A model generated the notes under the pieces. It was given only the letters and a program-made list of their open reading frames with translations, was not told the DNA's origin and searched no databases. 64,000 nucleotides of DNA from Candidatus Kaistia colombiensis (lineage in GTDB: Bacteria; Pseudomonadota; Alphaproteobacteria; Rhizobiales; Kaistiaceae). Numbering within the stretch: the first letter of the stretch is position 1; every line of letters begins with the position of its first letter. Location: positions 1,192,501 to 1,256,500 of the forward strand of contig CP119318.1 of assembly GCA_029203105.1 (NCBI GenBank). Reading direction: 5' to 3'. Position numbers and translations under genes: made by a program. This document shows positions 25,414 through 33,781 of the stretch, piece by piece.

Positions 25414-26127
25414 TCAATCGATGCTTCCGTCCCAGGTGGCGTTGGAAACGCCCTTCTGTTTCTCGAGAAACGCCGTCACCGCCTCGATCTCGTGCGGATT
25501 GACGGCGGTGGAGACGAGCGTCGCCACGATTTCAACTGTCTCGTCGCCTCGGTCGGCGATCTCGACGTCGCTGACAGGGTAGTTGGCCTCTTCGAGGCGC
25601 TCCACCAAGAGGTCGCGCATCTGCGGCATCGCCGCGCGGTCCGAAATGATGCTGACCTCGTAGGTCGCCTCCGTCGCGCGATCGTCGATGGGGATGCGGT
25701 TGATCATGTTGACGAGCGGCCTGAGCAGCGTGTTACCGGCCAGCACGAAGGTCGTTAGCAAGGTCGCCTCCGCGATCATGTTCGTCCCGGCGCAACATCC
25801 CACGGCGGCCGAGCACCAGAGCGTCGCTGCCGTGTTGAGACCCCGCACGTTCATACCTTCCTTCATGATGACACCTGCCCCAAGGAAGCCGATACCCGAC
25901 ACGACGTAGGAGATCACCCGTACGGCCTCGGACGTTCCCGCCACCCGCTGCCCGAGGTCCACAAAGGCCGCCGCTCCGACCGCGACCAGCACATTGGTGC
26001 GCAGGCCCGCGGTGCGCTGCCGGTATTGTCGCTCGGCACCGATCAGCGTGCCGAGGACAAACGCGGCGACAAAGGCGACGAGCGTGTCGAGAAAGGGATA
26101 GAGATCGAAGGTCTGAAGGAATTTCAT
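25414..26127 (-). CDS. mgtC: MgtC/SapB family membrane protein
   Basis: The 237-residue protein has four to five N-terminal membrane helices with MgtC hallmarks: GTLIGAERQYRQRTAGLRTN, GIGFLGAGVIMKEG, VRGLNTAATLWCSAAVG. A cytosolic ACT-like C-terminal domain (about 160-237) follows, as in long MgtC forms. MgtC proteins support growth at low Mg2+ and inhibit F-type ATP synthase in Salmonella. It lies 82 bases downstream of a small ORF that follows mgtA. Confidence 0.9.
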   Translation of the reverse strand: MKFLQTFDLYPFLDTLVAFVAAFVLGTLIGAERQYRQRTAGLRTNVLVAVGAAAFVDLGQRVAGTSEAVRVISYVVSGIGFLGAGVIMKEGMNVRGLNTAATLWCSAAVGCCAGTNMIAEATLLTTFVLAGNTLLRPLVNMINRIPIDDRATEATYEVSIISDRAAMPQMRDLLVERLEEANYPVSDVEIADRGDETVEIVATLVSTAVNPHEIEAVTAFLEKQKGVSNATWDGSID

Positions 26128-26208
26128 GGCGGAGTATCTTTGTGGTCTGCGCGCCCGATACCGGGCGCAGCCAACGGAAAGCTGGCCCGGCCACCGGGTC
26201 GACCGGGA

Positions 26209-26535
26209 TCACCAGCGGCCACGGCGCAACAGCCGAATGGCGATGCGATTCAGGCAGATCGAACCGCGCACGAGCCTCAGTGATTGCCTTCGGTCGAGCA
26301 CGCCGTTGCGCGCCAGCCGCATGGCCACCTTGAACAGCGTCGCGCCGGTCATGGCGAATGCCTGGCACAGCGCCCGGCTCAGCGTGTCGCGAAACCGCAT
26401 ATGGCGACGGCCGGAAAAGTGGGGCGGAAAGGACATGAAGCCGGGCGTCGCCCCCCGCCTGGGCCGCTTGCGCCCCGGACCGCCGGACTGCCGGTCGTCA
26501 ACGAAGCGCATCATCGTGAAAGCGTCCGTGGACAT
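26209..26535 (-). CDS. Small basic protein of unknown function between mgtA and mgtC
   Basis: The 108-residue ORF is very rich in arginine and has no family I recognise. It has a near-perfect Shine-Dalgarno (AAGGAG, seven bases before ATG 26535), which argues that it is translated. The middle to C-terminal part (FRDTLSRALCQAFAMTGATL and onwards) could form amphipathic helices; the N-terminal third is Gly/Pro/Arg-rich and probably disordered. It could be a small regulator of the Mg2+ transporters, but that is guesswork from position. Confidence 0.45.
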   Translation of the reverse strand: MSTDAFTMMRFVDDRQSGGPGRKRPRRGATPGFMSFPPHFSGRRHMRFRDTLSRALCQAFAMTGATLFKVAMRLARNGVLDRRQSLRLVRGSICLNRIAIRLLRRGRW

Positions 26536-26594
26536 GACCGGTCTCCTTCCATGACTTGAACGGGAGAGTTTTTTTGCCTTGCGATTTCAAGGGG

Positions 26595-26622
26595 CCGGGC
26601 CGAGCAAGACTGCCCGGCCCGG
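26595..26622 (-). terminator. GC-rich hairpin after mgtA
   Basis: An 11-base stem with one mismatch (CCGGGCCGAGC against GCCCGGCCCGG) and a six-base loop begins 18 bases past the mgtA stop. There is no U-run after it on the minus strand, so it may only attenuate or protect the mRNA 3' end. Confidence 0.45.
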
Positions 26623-26639
26623 ACCGCCATCTTCCGGTG

Positions 26640-29354
26640 TCAGAACCACTGGCCGAAGCGGCGGATGTAGAAAGCCTTCATGCTCTGGGCGACGACGCAG
26701 TAGGCGAACAGCGTCGCGACCAGCCACGGGAAATACTCCCACGGCAGCGGCTGCAACCCGATCATCGCGCCCAGCGGCGAGAAGGGGATGTAGATGCCGA
26801 GCGCGCAGATCAGCCCCGTCATCAGCATCACCGGCAGCGCCGCCGTGCTCTGGATGAACGGAATCTTCTGGGTGCGCAGCATGTGCACGACCAGCGTCTG
26901 CGACAGCAGGCCTTCGATGAACCAGCCCGACTGGAACAGCGACTGGTTCTCCGGCGAATTCGCGCCGAAGACATACCACATCAGCGCGAAAGTGGTCATG
27001 TCGAAGATGGACGAGGTCGGTCCGACCCAGATCATGAAGCGTCCAATATTCCTCGCGTCCCACTTGCGCGGCTTCCTGAGGAACTCCTTGTCCATGCGGT
27101 CCCACGGCAGGGAGAGCTGCGAGATATCGTACATCAGGTTCTGGATCAGGAGCTGGATCGCCATCATCGGCAGGAAGGGTATGAAGGCGCTCGCCACCAG
27201 CACCGAGAACACATTGCCGAAGTTGGAGCTGGCGGTCATGTTCAGGTACTTGATGATGTTGCCAAAGGTCTCGCGCCCCTTGATGACGCCTTCCTCCAAC
27301 ACCATCAGGCTTTTCTCCAGAAGGATGATGTCGGCCGATTCCTTGGCGATGTCGGTGCCGCTGTCCACGGAGATGCCGACGTCGGCGTCACGCAACGCCG
27401 GCGCATCGTTGATGCCGTCGCCGAGGAAACCGACGGTGTGTCCATTGGCCTGAAGCGCCTTCAACACGCGCGACTTCTGCAACGGCGTCAGCTTGGCGAA
27501 GATCGTCCGTTCTTCGACCACGCGGCGCAGCGCCGCGTCGTCCAGCGTCTCGATCTCCCGACCGAGGATCGGCTGGCCGGGCTCGAGACCGACCTCGCGA
27601 CAGATCTTGGTTGTGACCACCTCATTGTCGCCGGTCAGCACCTTCACAGCCACGCCATGCTCGGCAAGCGCCGCGATGGCGGGCCCGGCCGTTTCCTTGG
27701 GCGGATCGAGGAAGGTGAGGAAGCCCTGCACCACCAGATCCTTCTCGTCGGAAATCCCGTAGCGCGCCTTGGACTGAACGCTGGAGATCTCGCGGGTGCC
27801 CACGACCAGAACGCGGAAACCGTCGGCGTTGTAGTCGCGCGCCATGTCGACCAGCACCTTGCGTTCGACCTCTTCGAGCGGGCGAACGTCCTGGCCGTCC
27901 CGGATATGGGTCGAGATCGCCAGCATCTCCTCGACAGCGCCCTTGCAAACCAGCAGGTGCTCGCCACCAATGCCCTCGACGACCACGGACAGCCGCCGCC
28001 GCACGAAGTCGAACGGCAGTTCGTCGACCTTGCCGTAGGACGAGGCCGCGCGGATGGCCTCCGGCATCCGGGCGGCGAACCTGACGACCGCCTGGTCCAT
28101 CAGATTCTTCACCCCGCTCTGGTGGTGGCTGTTGAGCCACGCCAGCCCGAGCACGCCGTCATCGCGCCTGCCCCGGACATCGACGTGGTGCTCCAGGATG
28201 ATCCTGTCCTGGGTGAGCGTGCCTGTCTTGTCGGTGCAAAGCACATCCATGGCGCCGAAGTTCTGGATGGCGTTGAGGCGCTTCACCACCACCTTGCGCC
28301 GCGCCATCGCCACCGCGCCCTTGGCGAGGTTCGACGATACGATCATCGGCAGCATTTCCGGCGTCAGACCAACGGCGACGGCAAGTGCGAACAGGAAGGC
28401 GTCCATCCAATCGCCCTTGGTGAAGCCGTTGACCAGCAGCACGATCGGCACCATCACTAGCATGAAGCGGATCAGCAGCCAGCTCACGCTGTTGACGCCG
28501 CGGTCGAAGGCCGTCTCCGCGCGTGAGCCGACGATCGCCTTGGCGAGCGAGCCGAAGTAGGTGCGCGCACCGGTGGCGACGACGATGGCCGTGGCCGTGC
28601 CGCTCACGACATTGGTGCCCATGAAACAGACATTGGGCAGTTCGAGAAGCTCGGTCTGATCGCCCGCGACGACGTTCGCCGACTTTCCCGCGACCGAGCC
28701 CAGCGTGTCGTACTTCTCGACCGGTAGGGCCTCGCCGGTCAGCGCGGCCTGGCTGACGAAGAGATCACGCGATTCGAGCAGGCGGATGTCGGCCGGGATC
28801 ATGTCGCCGGCCGAAAGCCGCACGATGTCTCCCGCCACGATCTCAGACATGGGAATTTCGGTCAGGTCGGACCGCTCACCCGGAGCGGCGCGGCGCAGCA
28901 CGGTCGCCGTGGTGCGGACCATCGCCTTCAACGCCTCAGCCGCTCTGCCCGAGCGGTACTCCTGCCAGAAGCGAAGCAGCGCACTAAGGACGACCATGGT
29001 GACGATGATCGCAACGCCGGTATAGTCGGCCTCCTCGCCGTTGCGCAGCGGCAAGATGATGTCCGTCACGGAGGTGATCGCCGCGAGTGTCATCAGCACA
29101 GCAATGAAAGGGTTCTTGAAGGCCAGCAGGAACTGCAGGAGCGCGTGCGGCCGCTTGTCGTGGGCAACCTCGTTGGGGCCGTCCTTGGCGAGGCGATCGG
29201 CGGCCTCGGCGACCGTCAGGCCGTCGAGCCGTCCCTTGAAATTGGCCAGCGTGGTTTCGACGCTGTTCTGCGCCTCTCTGACCGCCCGCATTGACAGCTT
29301 CCTGTCTTCCTTTCGCGCGGTGGCGGAGGGCGTCCCCTTCGTTATCATGTTCAT
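26640..29354 (-). CDS. mgtA: Magnesium-translocating P-type ATPase
   Basis: The protein of about 904 residues is a P3B ATPase importing Mg2+. Visible blocks: N-terminal cytosolic domain, the actuator loop SQAALTGEALPVEKYD (TGE), phosphorylation site CTDKTGTLTQD with Asp375, VKVLTGDNEVVTT and GFLGDGINDAPALRDADVG in the P domain, and ten membrane helices. ATG 29354 (MNMITKG) has AAGGA upstream; the frame stays open to 29432 without family similarity. First gene of the Mg2+ group running to mgtC and the two-component genes. Confidence 0.95.
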   Translation of the reverse strand: MNMITKGTPSATARKEDRKLSMRAVREAQNSVETTLANFKGRLDGLTVAEAADRLAKDGPNEVAHDKRPHALLQFLLAFKNPFIAVLMTLAAITSVTDIILPLRNGEEADYTGVAIIVTMVVLSALLRFWQEYRSGRAAEALKAMVRTTATVLRRAAPGERSDLTEIPMSEIVAGDIVRLSAGDMIPADIRLLESRDLFVSQAALTGEALPVEKYDTLGSVAGKSANVVAGDQTELLELPNVCFMGTNVVSGTATAIVVATGARTYFGSLAKAIVGSRAETAFDRGVNSVSWLLIRFMLVMVPIVLLVNGFTKGDWMDAFLFALAVAVGLTPEMLPMIVSSNLAKGAVAMARRKVVVKRLNAIQNFGAMDVLCTDKTGTLTQDRIILEHHVDVRGRRDDGVLGLAWLNSHHQSGVKNLMDQAVVRFAARMPEAIRAASSYGKVDELPFDFVRRRLSVVVEGIGGEHLLVCKGAVEEMLAISTHIRDGQDVRPLEEVERKVLVDMARDYNADGFRVLVVGTREISSVQSKARYGISDEKDLVVQGFLTFLDPPKETAGPAIAALAEHGVAVKVLTGDNEVVTTKICREVGLEPGQPILGREIETLDDAALRRVVEERTIFAKLTPLQKSRVLKALQANGHTVGFLGDGINDAPALRDADVGISVDSGTDIAKESADIILLEKSLMVLEEGVIKGRETFGNIIKYLNMTASSNFGNVFSVLVASAFIPFLPMMAIQLLIQNLMYDISQLSLPWDRMDKEFLRKPRKWDARNIGRFMIWVGPTSSIFDMTTFALMWYVFGANSPENQSLFQSGWFIEGLLSQTLVVHMLRTQKIPFIQSTAALPVMLMTGLICALGIYIPFSPLGAMIGLQPLPWEYFPWLVATLFAYCVVAQSMKAFYIRRFGQWF

Positions 29355-30100
29355 GGTGTTGTCCTTATGCCGCTTGGCGACGGCACGAACCGGACACTTC
29401 CGCTCACCCGCTGTTCGGATGCACGAGGTCATGCCCGGCCGTGGCGATCACGGTCAGTTTCTGCAAAATCGGTTCAGGAAGGTGTCCGCCGCGCCGTTGA
29501 AGATCAGGGCACGGCGGCCCCGTTTCGTCGCAACATCGGCGAGCGGTCGGGCGTCAAATGGATCATAGGATTAGATCCCCCGAACGGGCGTGCTGGCGGA
29601 CAGCCAGAACGCCCCCAAGACGCTCGAATAGCGGATCGCGGTCGTCGGACCGCGTCGATGCAGCCGCAATGATCCAACGGCATTCCAGCCGACCCGATAC
29701 GGGGTTCATCTGCCAACGCACGACAGGACCGCGCCCCGCACGGCAAGCATGCGGGCGGGAAAAGCGGATGATCTGGGCTGATGGCATGCGAGGCGGACGT
29801 GTCGCCGGCATACCGCTCCACAGGCGAGCGCAGGCATCGGCCCAACCGCGGAAAAGGATTGCAATTTTCATGTCTCACCTCATTGACGCGCCGCTGCAGC
29901 GTCATGGGCGAGACGCGAGTAGTCAGGCTCGACCAAACGGCCGCAACGGCGTGCTCTCTCGACTACTGTCGCTTGGCATGGTCCAATCTTTCTATTGTGT
30001 CGCGGGGGCTATGCCCTGGCCGACAATGTCGTCTTACTCCGGCCCTGGGATCAGAGCTAGCATCCGTCTTCGATAGCGCGCTATACCTTCGATTCAACCG

Positions 30101-30118
30101 AGTATACCAAGGTATACT
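30101..30118. promoter_or_regulatory. Palindromic operator-like site
   Basis: AGTATACC-AA-GGTATACT has eight-base arms. It is of the kind bound by dimeric repressors. The nearest gene on either side is more than 600 bases away, so its target may be lost. Confidence 0.35.
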
Positions 30119-30499
30119 GGATGATGGTCTCTTGCAGATGCAGCCCCACCTAGCCACCCTGACGACCTCTTCGGCTTCCTCACGACAGACGCGAATAAAG
30201 AGGTGAAAGGCGATCCATCCGTAGGCGATACCGGTGATCCTCAGGACGGAGGCCGAAATCGAGTGCGGGAGGACGGCTCCTATGAATGAGGTGCCGGCGA
30301 TGCGGGGTTCTTTGCCAGATTGCGCTCTCCAGATCGTGGCGCGCGGAGCGAAGCCGGTTACTTGCAACGTCCCCTTCCGGGACGCCAACGGCTTTGGAAA
30401 TCAAAAGTCGTCAATGGTATCGCAGACAGACTATGCCGAGCTCGCTCTCGGCATCGTCCGATACTGGCGCGAACGTGCTGATGGACTGTTGCGGTGTCG

Positions 30500-30580
30500 G
30501 TCGGATATCGCGTTCCGCGAAGCTGTGGGTCAGGGGATATGAACGTGGTGCCGACAAGTGAAGAGCCGCCAGCTCAACAC
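30500..30580 (+). pseudogene. Apparent relic of an acetate kinase 3' end
   Basis: Eighteen bases at 30500-30517 are identical to the intact ackA at 17533-17550, in the codons for RISRS. About 30 bases later comes MNVVPTSEEPPAQH, which aligns with VYVVPTDEELMIARH at the end of ackA, in a shifted frame. The preceding ackA body is absent. Confidence 0.35.
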
Positions 30581-30763
30581 CCGCCGGCTGAATCAGTCGC
30601 AAGGCCAGTTGGCTGTGAACGGCACACATTCTCTCCAGCGGACCAAGGCTTCAATCATCTATAAGGCTGCGCGAAATTTATGAGCGGTGCAGTTCCTGCT
30701 CGGATGCAGGTGTCGGATTGCGGAAGCGAAGGTCTTAGGTCGCGCGAGCTTCGGCCACGGCCC

Positions 30764-31504
30764 TCACAGCGCGTGGATGGCTCCTGTGATCAGCCCGGTG
30801 ACTTCTTCTGGGGACGTTTCGCCGATAGGCTTGTCGGCGACTTTCCGGCCACGTCGCAGGACCATGACGCGATCGCACACCGTGAAGACATCTGGCATGC
30901 GATGGCTGATCAGGATCACGGCAACCCCGGCTGCCTTGAGCTTGCGGATCAGTTCCAGGACTTCCGCTACCTGTCGGACGCTGATCGCTGCGGTCGGCTC
31001 GTCCAGCAGCACCACCTTGGCGGCCGCCAAGCGCGTTCTGGCGATCGCCACCGCTTGACGCTGACCGCCCGACATCTGACGCACGAAGTCGCTCGGTCGG
31101 GTCTCCGATCGCAACTCGGCGAAGAGTTCCGTGGCTCGTTGCACCATGCGCCGATGATCCAGTCTCGGCAGTCCCATGAATGTGGTCATGAGCTCGCGGC
31201 CAAGAAAGACGTTTGCGGCGGCGGTCAGGTTGTTGCAAAGGGCGAGGTCCTGATAGACGACCTCGATGCCTCGCGCCCGGGCATCCAGAGGTTTTCGGAA
31301 CTCGACGGTTCCCCCGTCGATCGCGATCGTACCGCTTCCGGGCGGGAAATTGCCGGCAATCATTTTCACGAGCGTTGATTTGCCAGCGCCGTTGTCGCCC
31401 ATCAATCCAAGGACTTCACCGCGGTCCAAGGCGAAATCAATATCGTCCAGGGCATGGATCGCGCCGAAGTGCTTGCTGACGCCTTTGAGTTCCAGAACTG
31501 GCAT
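30764..31504 (-). CDS. Sugar ABC transporter, ATP-binding protein (single domain)
   Basis: The 246-residue ATPase has Walker A GDNGAGKST, signature MSGGQRQAVAIAR, Walker B VVLLDEPT and the switch ISHRM. The sequence is of the carbohydrate-uptake-transporter-2 class (RbsA-like), where most ATPases are about 500-residue double domains; this one is a half-size version that must dimerise. ATG 31504 is chosen because residues upstream (from 31636) are a Ser/Arg-rich read-through into the neighbouring gene. Third gene of a permease - binding protein - ATPase operon. Confidence 0.9.
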   Translation of the reverse strand: MPVLELKGVSKHFGAIHALDDIDFALDRGEVLGLMGDNGAGKSTLVKMIAGNFPPGSGTIAIDGGTVEFRKPLDARARGIEVVYQDLALCNNLTAAANVFLGRELMTTFMGLPRLDHRRMVQRATELFAELRSETRPSDFVRQMSGGQRQAVAIARTRLAAAKVVLLDEPTAAISVRQVAEVLELIRKLKAAGVAVILISHRMPDVFTVCDRVMVLRRGRKVADKPIGETSPEEVTGLITGAIHAL

Positions 31505-31527
31505 GATTCGTCTCCGCGAGCGGGCGA

Positions 31528-31557
31528 CCGGCGAGCGAGGGGATCCCCGCTCGCCGG
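31528..31557 (-). terminator. Hairpin between binding-protein and ATPase genes
   Basis: Arms CCGGCGAGCGAGGGG and CCCCGCTCGCCGG pair over 13 bases with a two-base bulge. It lies eight bases past the binding-protein stop and has no U-run, as expected for an mRNA-stabilising or attenuating structure after the high-demand binding-protein gene. Confidence 0.5.
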
Positions 31558-31565
31558 AACGAGTG

Positions 31566-32519
31566 CTATTGCTTCCTGCAGGTCTCGGCGGTCTCGGTTG
31601 TGCAGATGTCGAGCCCGATTGTGATGGGGTCTTCAACCGACTTGCCGGCGGTCAGGTCATTCAGGACGTAGACCGCCTGATACCCCATTTCGAAGGGCCG
31701 TTGACCCACCTGGCCATGACTGAGGCCTTCCCGAAGAAGATCCATCTGCATCGGCAAGGTCTCGACGAAGAGCATGACGAGGTCATTATTCTTCAGCCGG
31801 TCGGAATATTTCGACATCAGGCCGCGATAGGCCTGCGTGACCATCTGGGGAGCGCCGCCGGCATCGAGCACGGCATCGATCTTGGGATATTTTGCCAGAA
31901 GATCCGTGAGCTGGCTCAGCGACAGTGGGAAGTCGTCGTTGTTGTACAGCGGGCAGCCGTCTACTTGCTTCCATTTGTCAGACGGGAGGGTTTCAAGCAT
32001 GCCCTTGATGCGATCGTTCATGTTGGCGGCCGCCGGGCCGCCGCTCTGGATGCAGAAGGTACCGCCGTTCGGCTTCAAAGCCATGGCGCGCTTGGCCACT
32101 TCGACGCCGACCTGTTCGTTGACGGTGCCGATATAGGTGGCGCGCAGGGCCTTGTCGGCGGGGAGGAGGTCGCTGTCCCAGGTCACGACCGGAATGTTCG
32201 CCTCCTTGGCGCGGGCCAGGATCTTGGCCATCGCCGGTGCGTTGGCGGCGGACACTCCGATGCCGTCGACATGCTTGGTGATGAGGTCCTGGACGAGTTC
32301 GACCTGTTCCTGTTCGGTGGCGTCGGCCGGCCCGATATAGAGGCATTCGATGCCGCCGATCTCCTTGGCGGCCTTCTGGCAGCCGTCACGGGCCTGATCG
32401 AAGAACGGGTTGTTCATGGCCTTGGGCACGAGTGCGAATACCTTGTCCTTCGCCTCGGCGTAGATAGGGTTTCCGGCGGCAACGAGACCGGCAAGGACGA
32501 GCCAAATCGGAGCTTTCAT
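31566..32519 (-). CDS. Sugar ABC transporter, periplasmic binding protein
   Basis: The 317-residue protein has a signal peptide (MKAPIWLVLAGLVAAGNPIYA) and a type I periplasmic-binding fold of the RbsB class: FALVPKAMNNPFFDQARDG, VDGIGVSAANA, IPVVTWDSDL, AVLDAGGAPQM. It should bind a monosaccharide or sugar acid in the periplasm. It lies 56 bases after the permease. The ligand is not visible; neighbouring aldolase and dehydratase genes suggest a sugar degraded by an aldonate route. Confidence 0.9.
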   Translation of the reverse strand: MKAPIWLVLAGLVAAGNPIYAEAKDKVFALVPKAMNNPFFDQARDGCQKAAKEIGGIECLYIGPADATEQEQVELVQDLITKHVDGIGVSAANAPAMAKILARAKEANIPVVTWDSDLLPADKALRATYIGTVNEQVGVEVAKRAMALKPNGGTFCIQSGGPAAANMNDRIKGMLETLPSDKWKQVDGCPLYNNDDFPLSLSQLTDLLAKYPKIDAVLDAGGAPQMVTQAYRGLMSKYSDRLKNNDLVMLFVETLPMQMDLLREGLSHGQVGQRPFEMGYQAVYVLNDLTAGKSVEDPITIGLDICTTETAETCRKQ

Positions 32520-32575
32520 GGTTTCCTCTCAGGTTTTCGTGTTACGCGACGTCCTCTGGCGGGCCGCCGGTTCGG

Positions 32576-33559
32576 TTAGTCCGAACGTCGATGGCGGAGC
32601 CGCTCCAGCAGCACCGCGCAGGCGATGACGACGCCAACGAAGGTGCCCTGCCAGTAGGGGTCGACTCCGGCCAGTAGAAGGGCGTTGCGCACGACCTCGA
32701 TCAGTGCTGCGCCGATGATTGCGCCATAAGCCGTGCCGATGCCGCCCATCAGGTCGACTCCTCCGATCACCGTTGAGGCTATGACGCGAAGCTCGTAGGC
32801 AGTTCCCAGCGCGTTGGTGACCGCGCCGAGCCAGCCAACCATCAGGATGGCGGCAATGCCTGCGGTCAGGCTGCTGAACATGTAGGCGGAAATCTTGACT
32901 GCCTCGACCGGGATGCCGGTCAGGCGGGAGGCATGTTCATTGCTGCCCAGCGCATAGAGGTAGCGGCCCCAGCGCGAATGATTGAGCAGGATCGTCAGGA
33001 CGACGCCGATCGCGACCATGACGATCACGATGGACGGAATGCCGAACAGGTCGCCGCCGCCGATGGCGACGAACAGCTGTTCGTCGGGGCCGAACTGGTA
33101 GACCATCTTGTTGTTCGACAGAACGAGCGCCTGGCTGCGGGCAACGGACAACATGCCGAGCGTGACGATGAAGGGCGACAGATTGAGCTTGGCCACGGCG
33201 ATGCCGTTGATGAGTCCGCACAGTAGCGCCACGCCGAGCCCGGCGATGACGCCGACCCACAAGGGATAGCCGGCCTGCAGGACGAGGCCGGTGACGATGC
33301 CGGTCAGCCCCATGACCGCTCCGACCGAAAGATCGATGCCGCCTGTGATGATGACGGTCATCTGGCCCATGGCCATGATTGCGATGAAGGCGAAGTTGCG
33401 AGCGTCGTTGTAGATGTTGTCATAGGTGCGGAATGCCGGCGAGATCAAGCACATCACCGCGCCGATCGCCAACACGGCCAAGGTGATCCAGGCTGGCTGG
33501 GTGACGACGCTCAGAGTCCAGCGCAGCCTGCGCGCTGCTTGCCCCGCTTGCCCGTGCAT
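32576..33559 (-). CDS. Sugar ABC transporter, permease
   Basis: The 327-residue protein has eight to ten membrane helices and family-2 permease (RbsC-like) motifs: GGIDLSVGAVMGLTGIV, FIVTLGMLSVARS, YALGSNEHASRLTGIPV and STVIGGVDLMGGIGT. ATG 33559 (MHGQAGQAARR) has GGAG seven bases upstream; a GTG at 33616 also opens the frame. First gene of the minus-strand importer operon, downstream of the repeat-rich promoter at 33.65 kb. Confidence 0.9.
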   Translation of the reverse strand: MHGQAGQAARRLRWTLSVVTQPAWITLAVLAIGAVMCLISPAFRTYDNIYNDARNFAFIAIMAMGQMTVIITGGIDLSVGAVMGLTGIVTGLVLQAGYPLWVGVIAGLGVALLCGLINGIAVAKLNLSPFIVTLGMLSVARSQALVLSNNKMVYQFGPDEQLFVAIGGGDLFGIPSIVIVMVAIGVVLTILLNHSRWGRYLYALGSNEHASRLTGIPVEAVKISAYMFSSLTAGIAAILMVGWLGAVTNALGTAYELRVIASTVIGGVDLMGGIGTAYGAIIGAALIEVVRNALLLAGVDPYWQGTFVGVVIACAVLLERLRHRRSD

Positions 33560-33640
33560 TTCCGCTCCCCACTCGATCTTTTTTAAAGGAAAGCCGGGCG
33601 ATTTCCGCTCCGGCACAGGCTATGCGTTTGCGATCAAGTC

Positions 33641-33686
33641 AATCAATACAATTATTGTATTTATGAATTGATTGATTGTATTGTCA
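33641..33686 (-). promoter_or_regulatory. Promoter overlaid with inverted repeats, upstream of sugar importer
   Basis: On the minus strand TTGACA (33681-33686) is followed after 16 bases by CATAAA or after 17 by ATAAAT, a plausible sigma-70 promoter. The same segment contains the palindrome AATACAA-TTA-TTGTATT (33645-33661) and a wider inverted pair CAATACAAT (33644-33652) / ATTGTATTG (33675-33683). Overlap of repeats with the promoter suggests repression, probably by one of the local GntR proteins. Confidence 0.55.
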
Positions 33687-33781
33687 AGCTGCGAGTGGGC
33701 GGATAAGCATGGTTCAGCCGCAGGCTGAGAAGCCGGACGGCCTGAAGCTTGGTCAAGAACGGCGCCGCGAGGACTCCTTCC

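Larger units (their letters stand above)
29355..30763. other. 1.4-kb gene-poor stretch with relics
   Basis: No intact gene is supported. Many overlapping frames on both strands lack family features. The stretch contains the mgtA promoter region, an 18-base palindrome (30101-30118) and an apparent ackA 3' relic (30500-30580), both listed separately. Confidence 0.5.

Noticed and set aside
26556..28460. 634-codon plus-strand frame opposite mgtA
   Set aside because: Shadow of the P-type ATPase, which has all its motifs on the minus strand.
29433..30763. Several 70-170 codon frames after mgtA as genes
   Set aside because: They overlap each other on both strands, lack ribosome sites and show no family; only the ackA relic and a palindrome could be supported.
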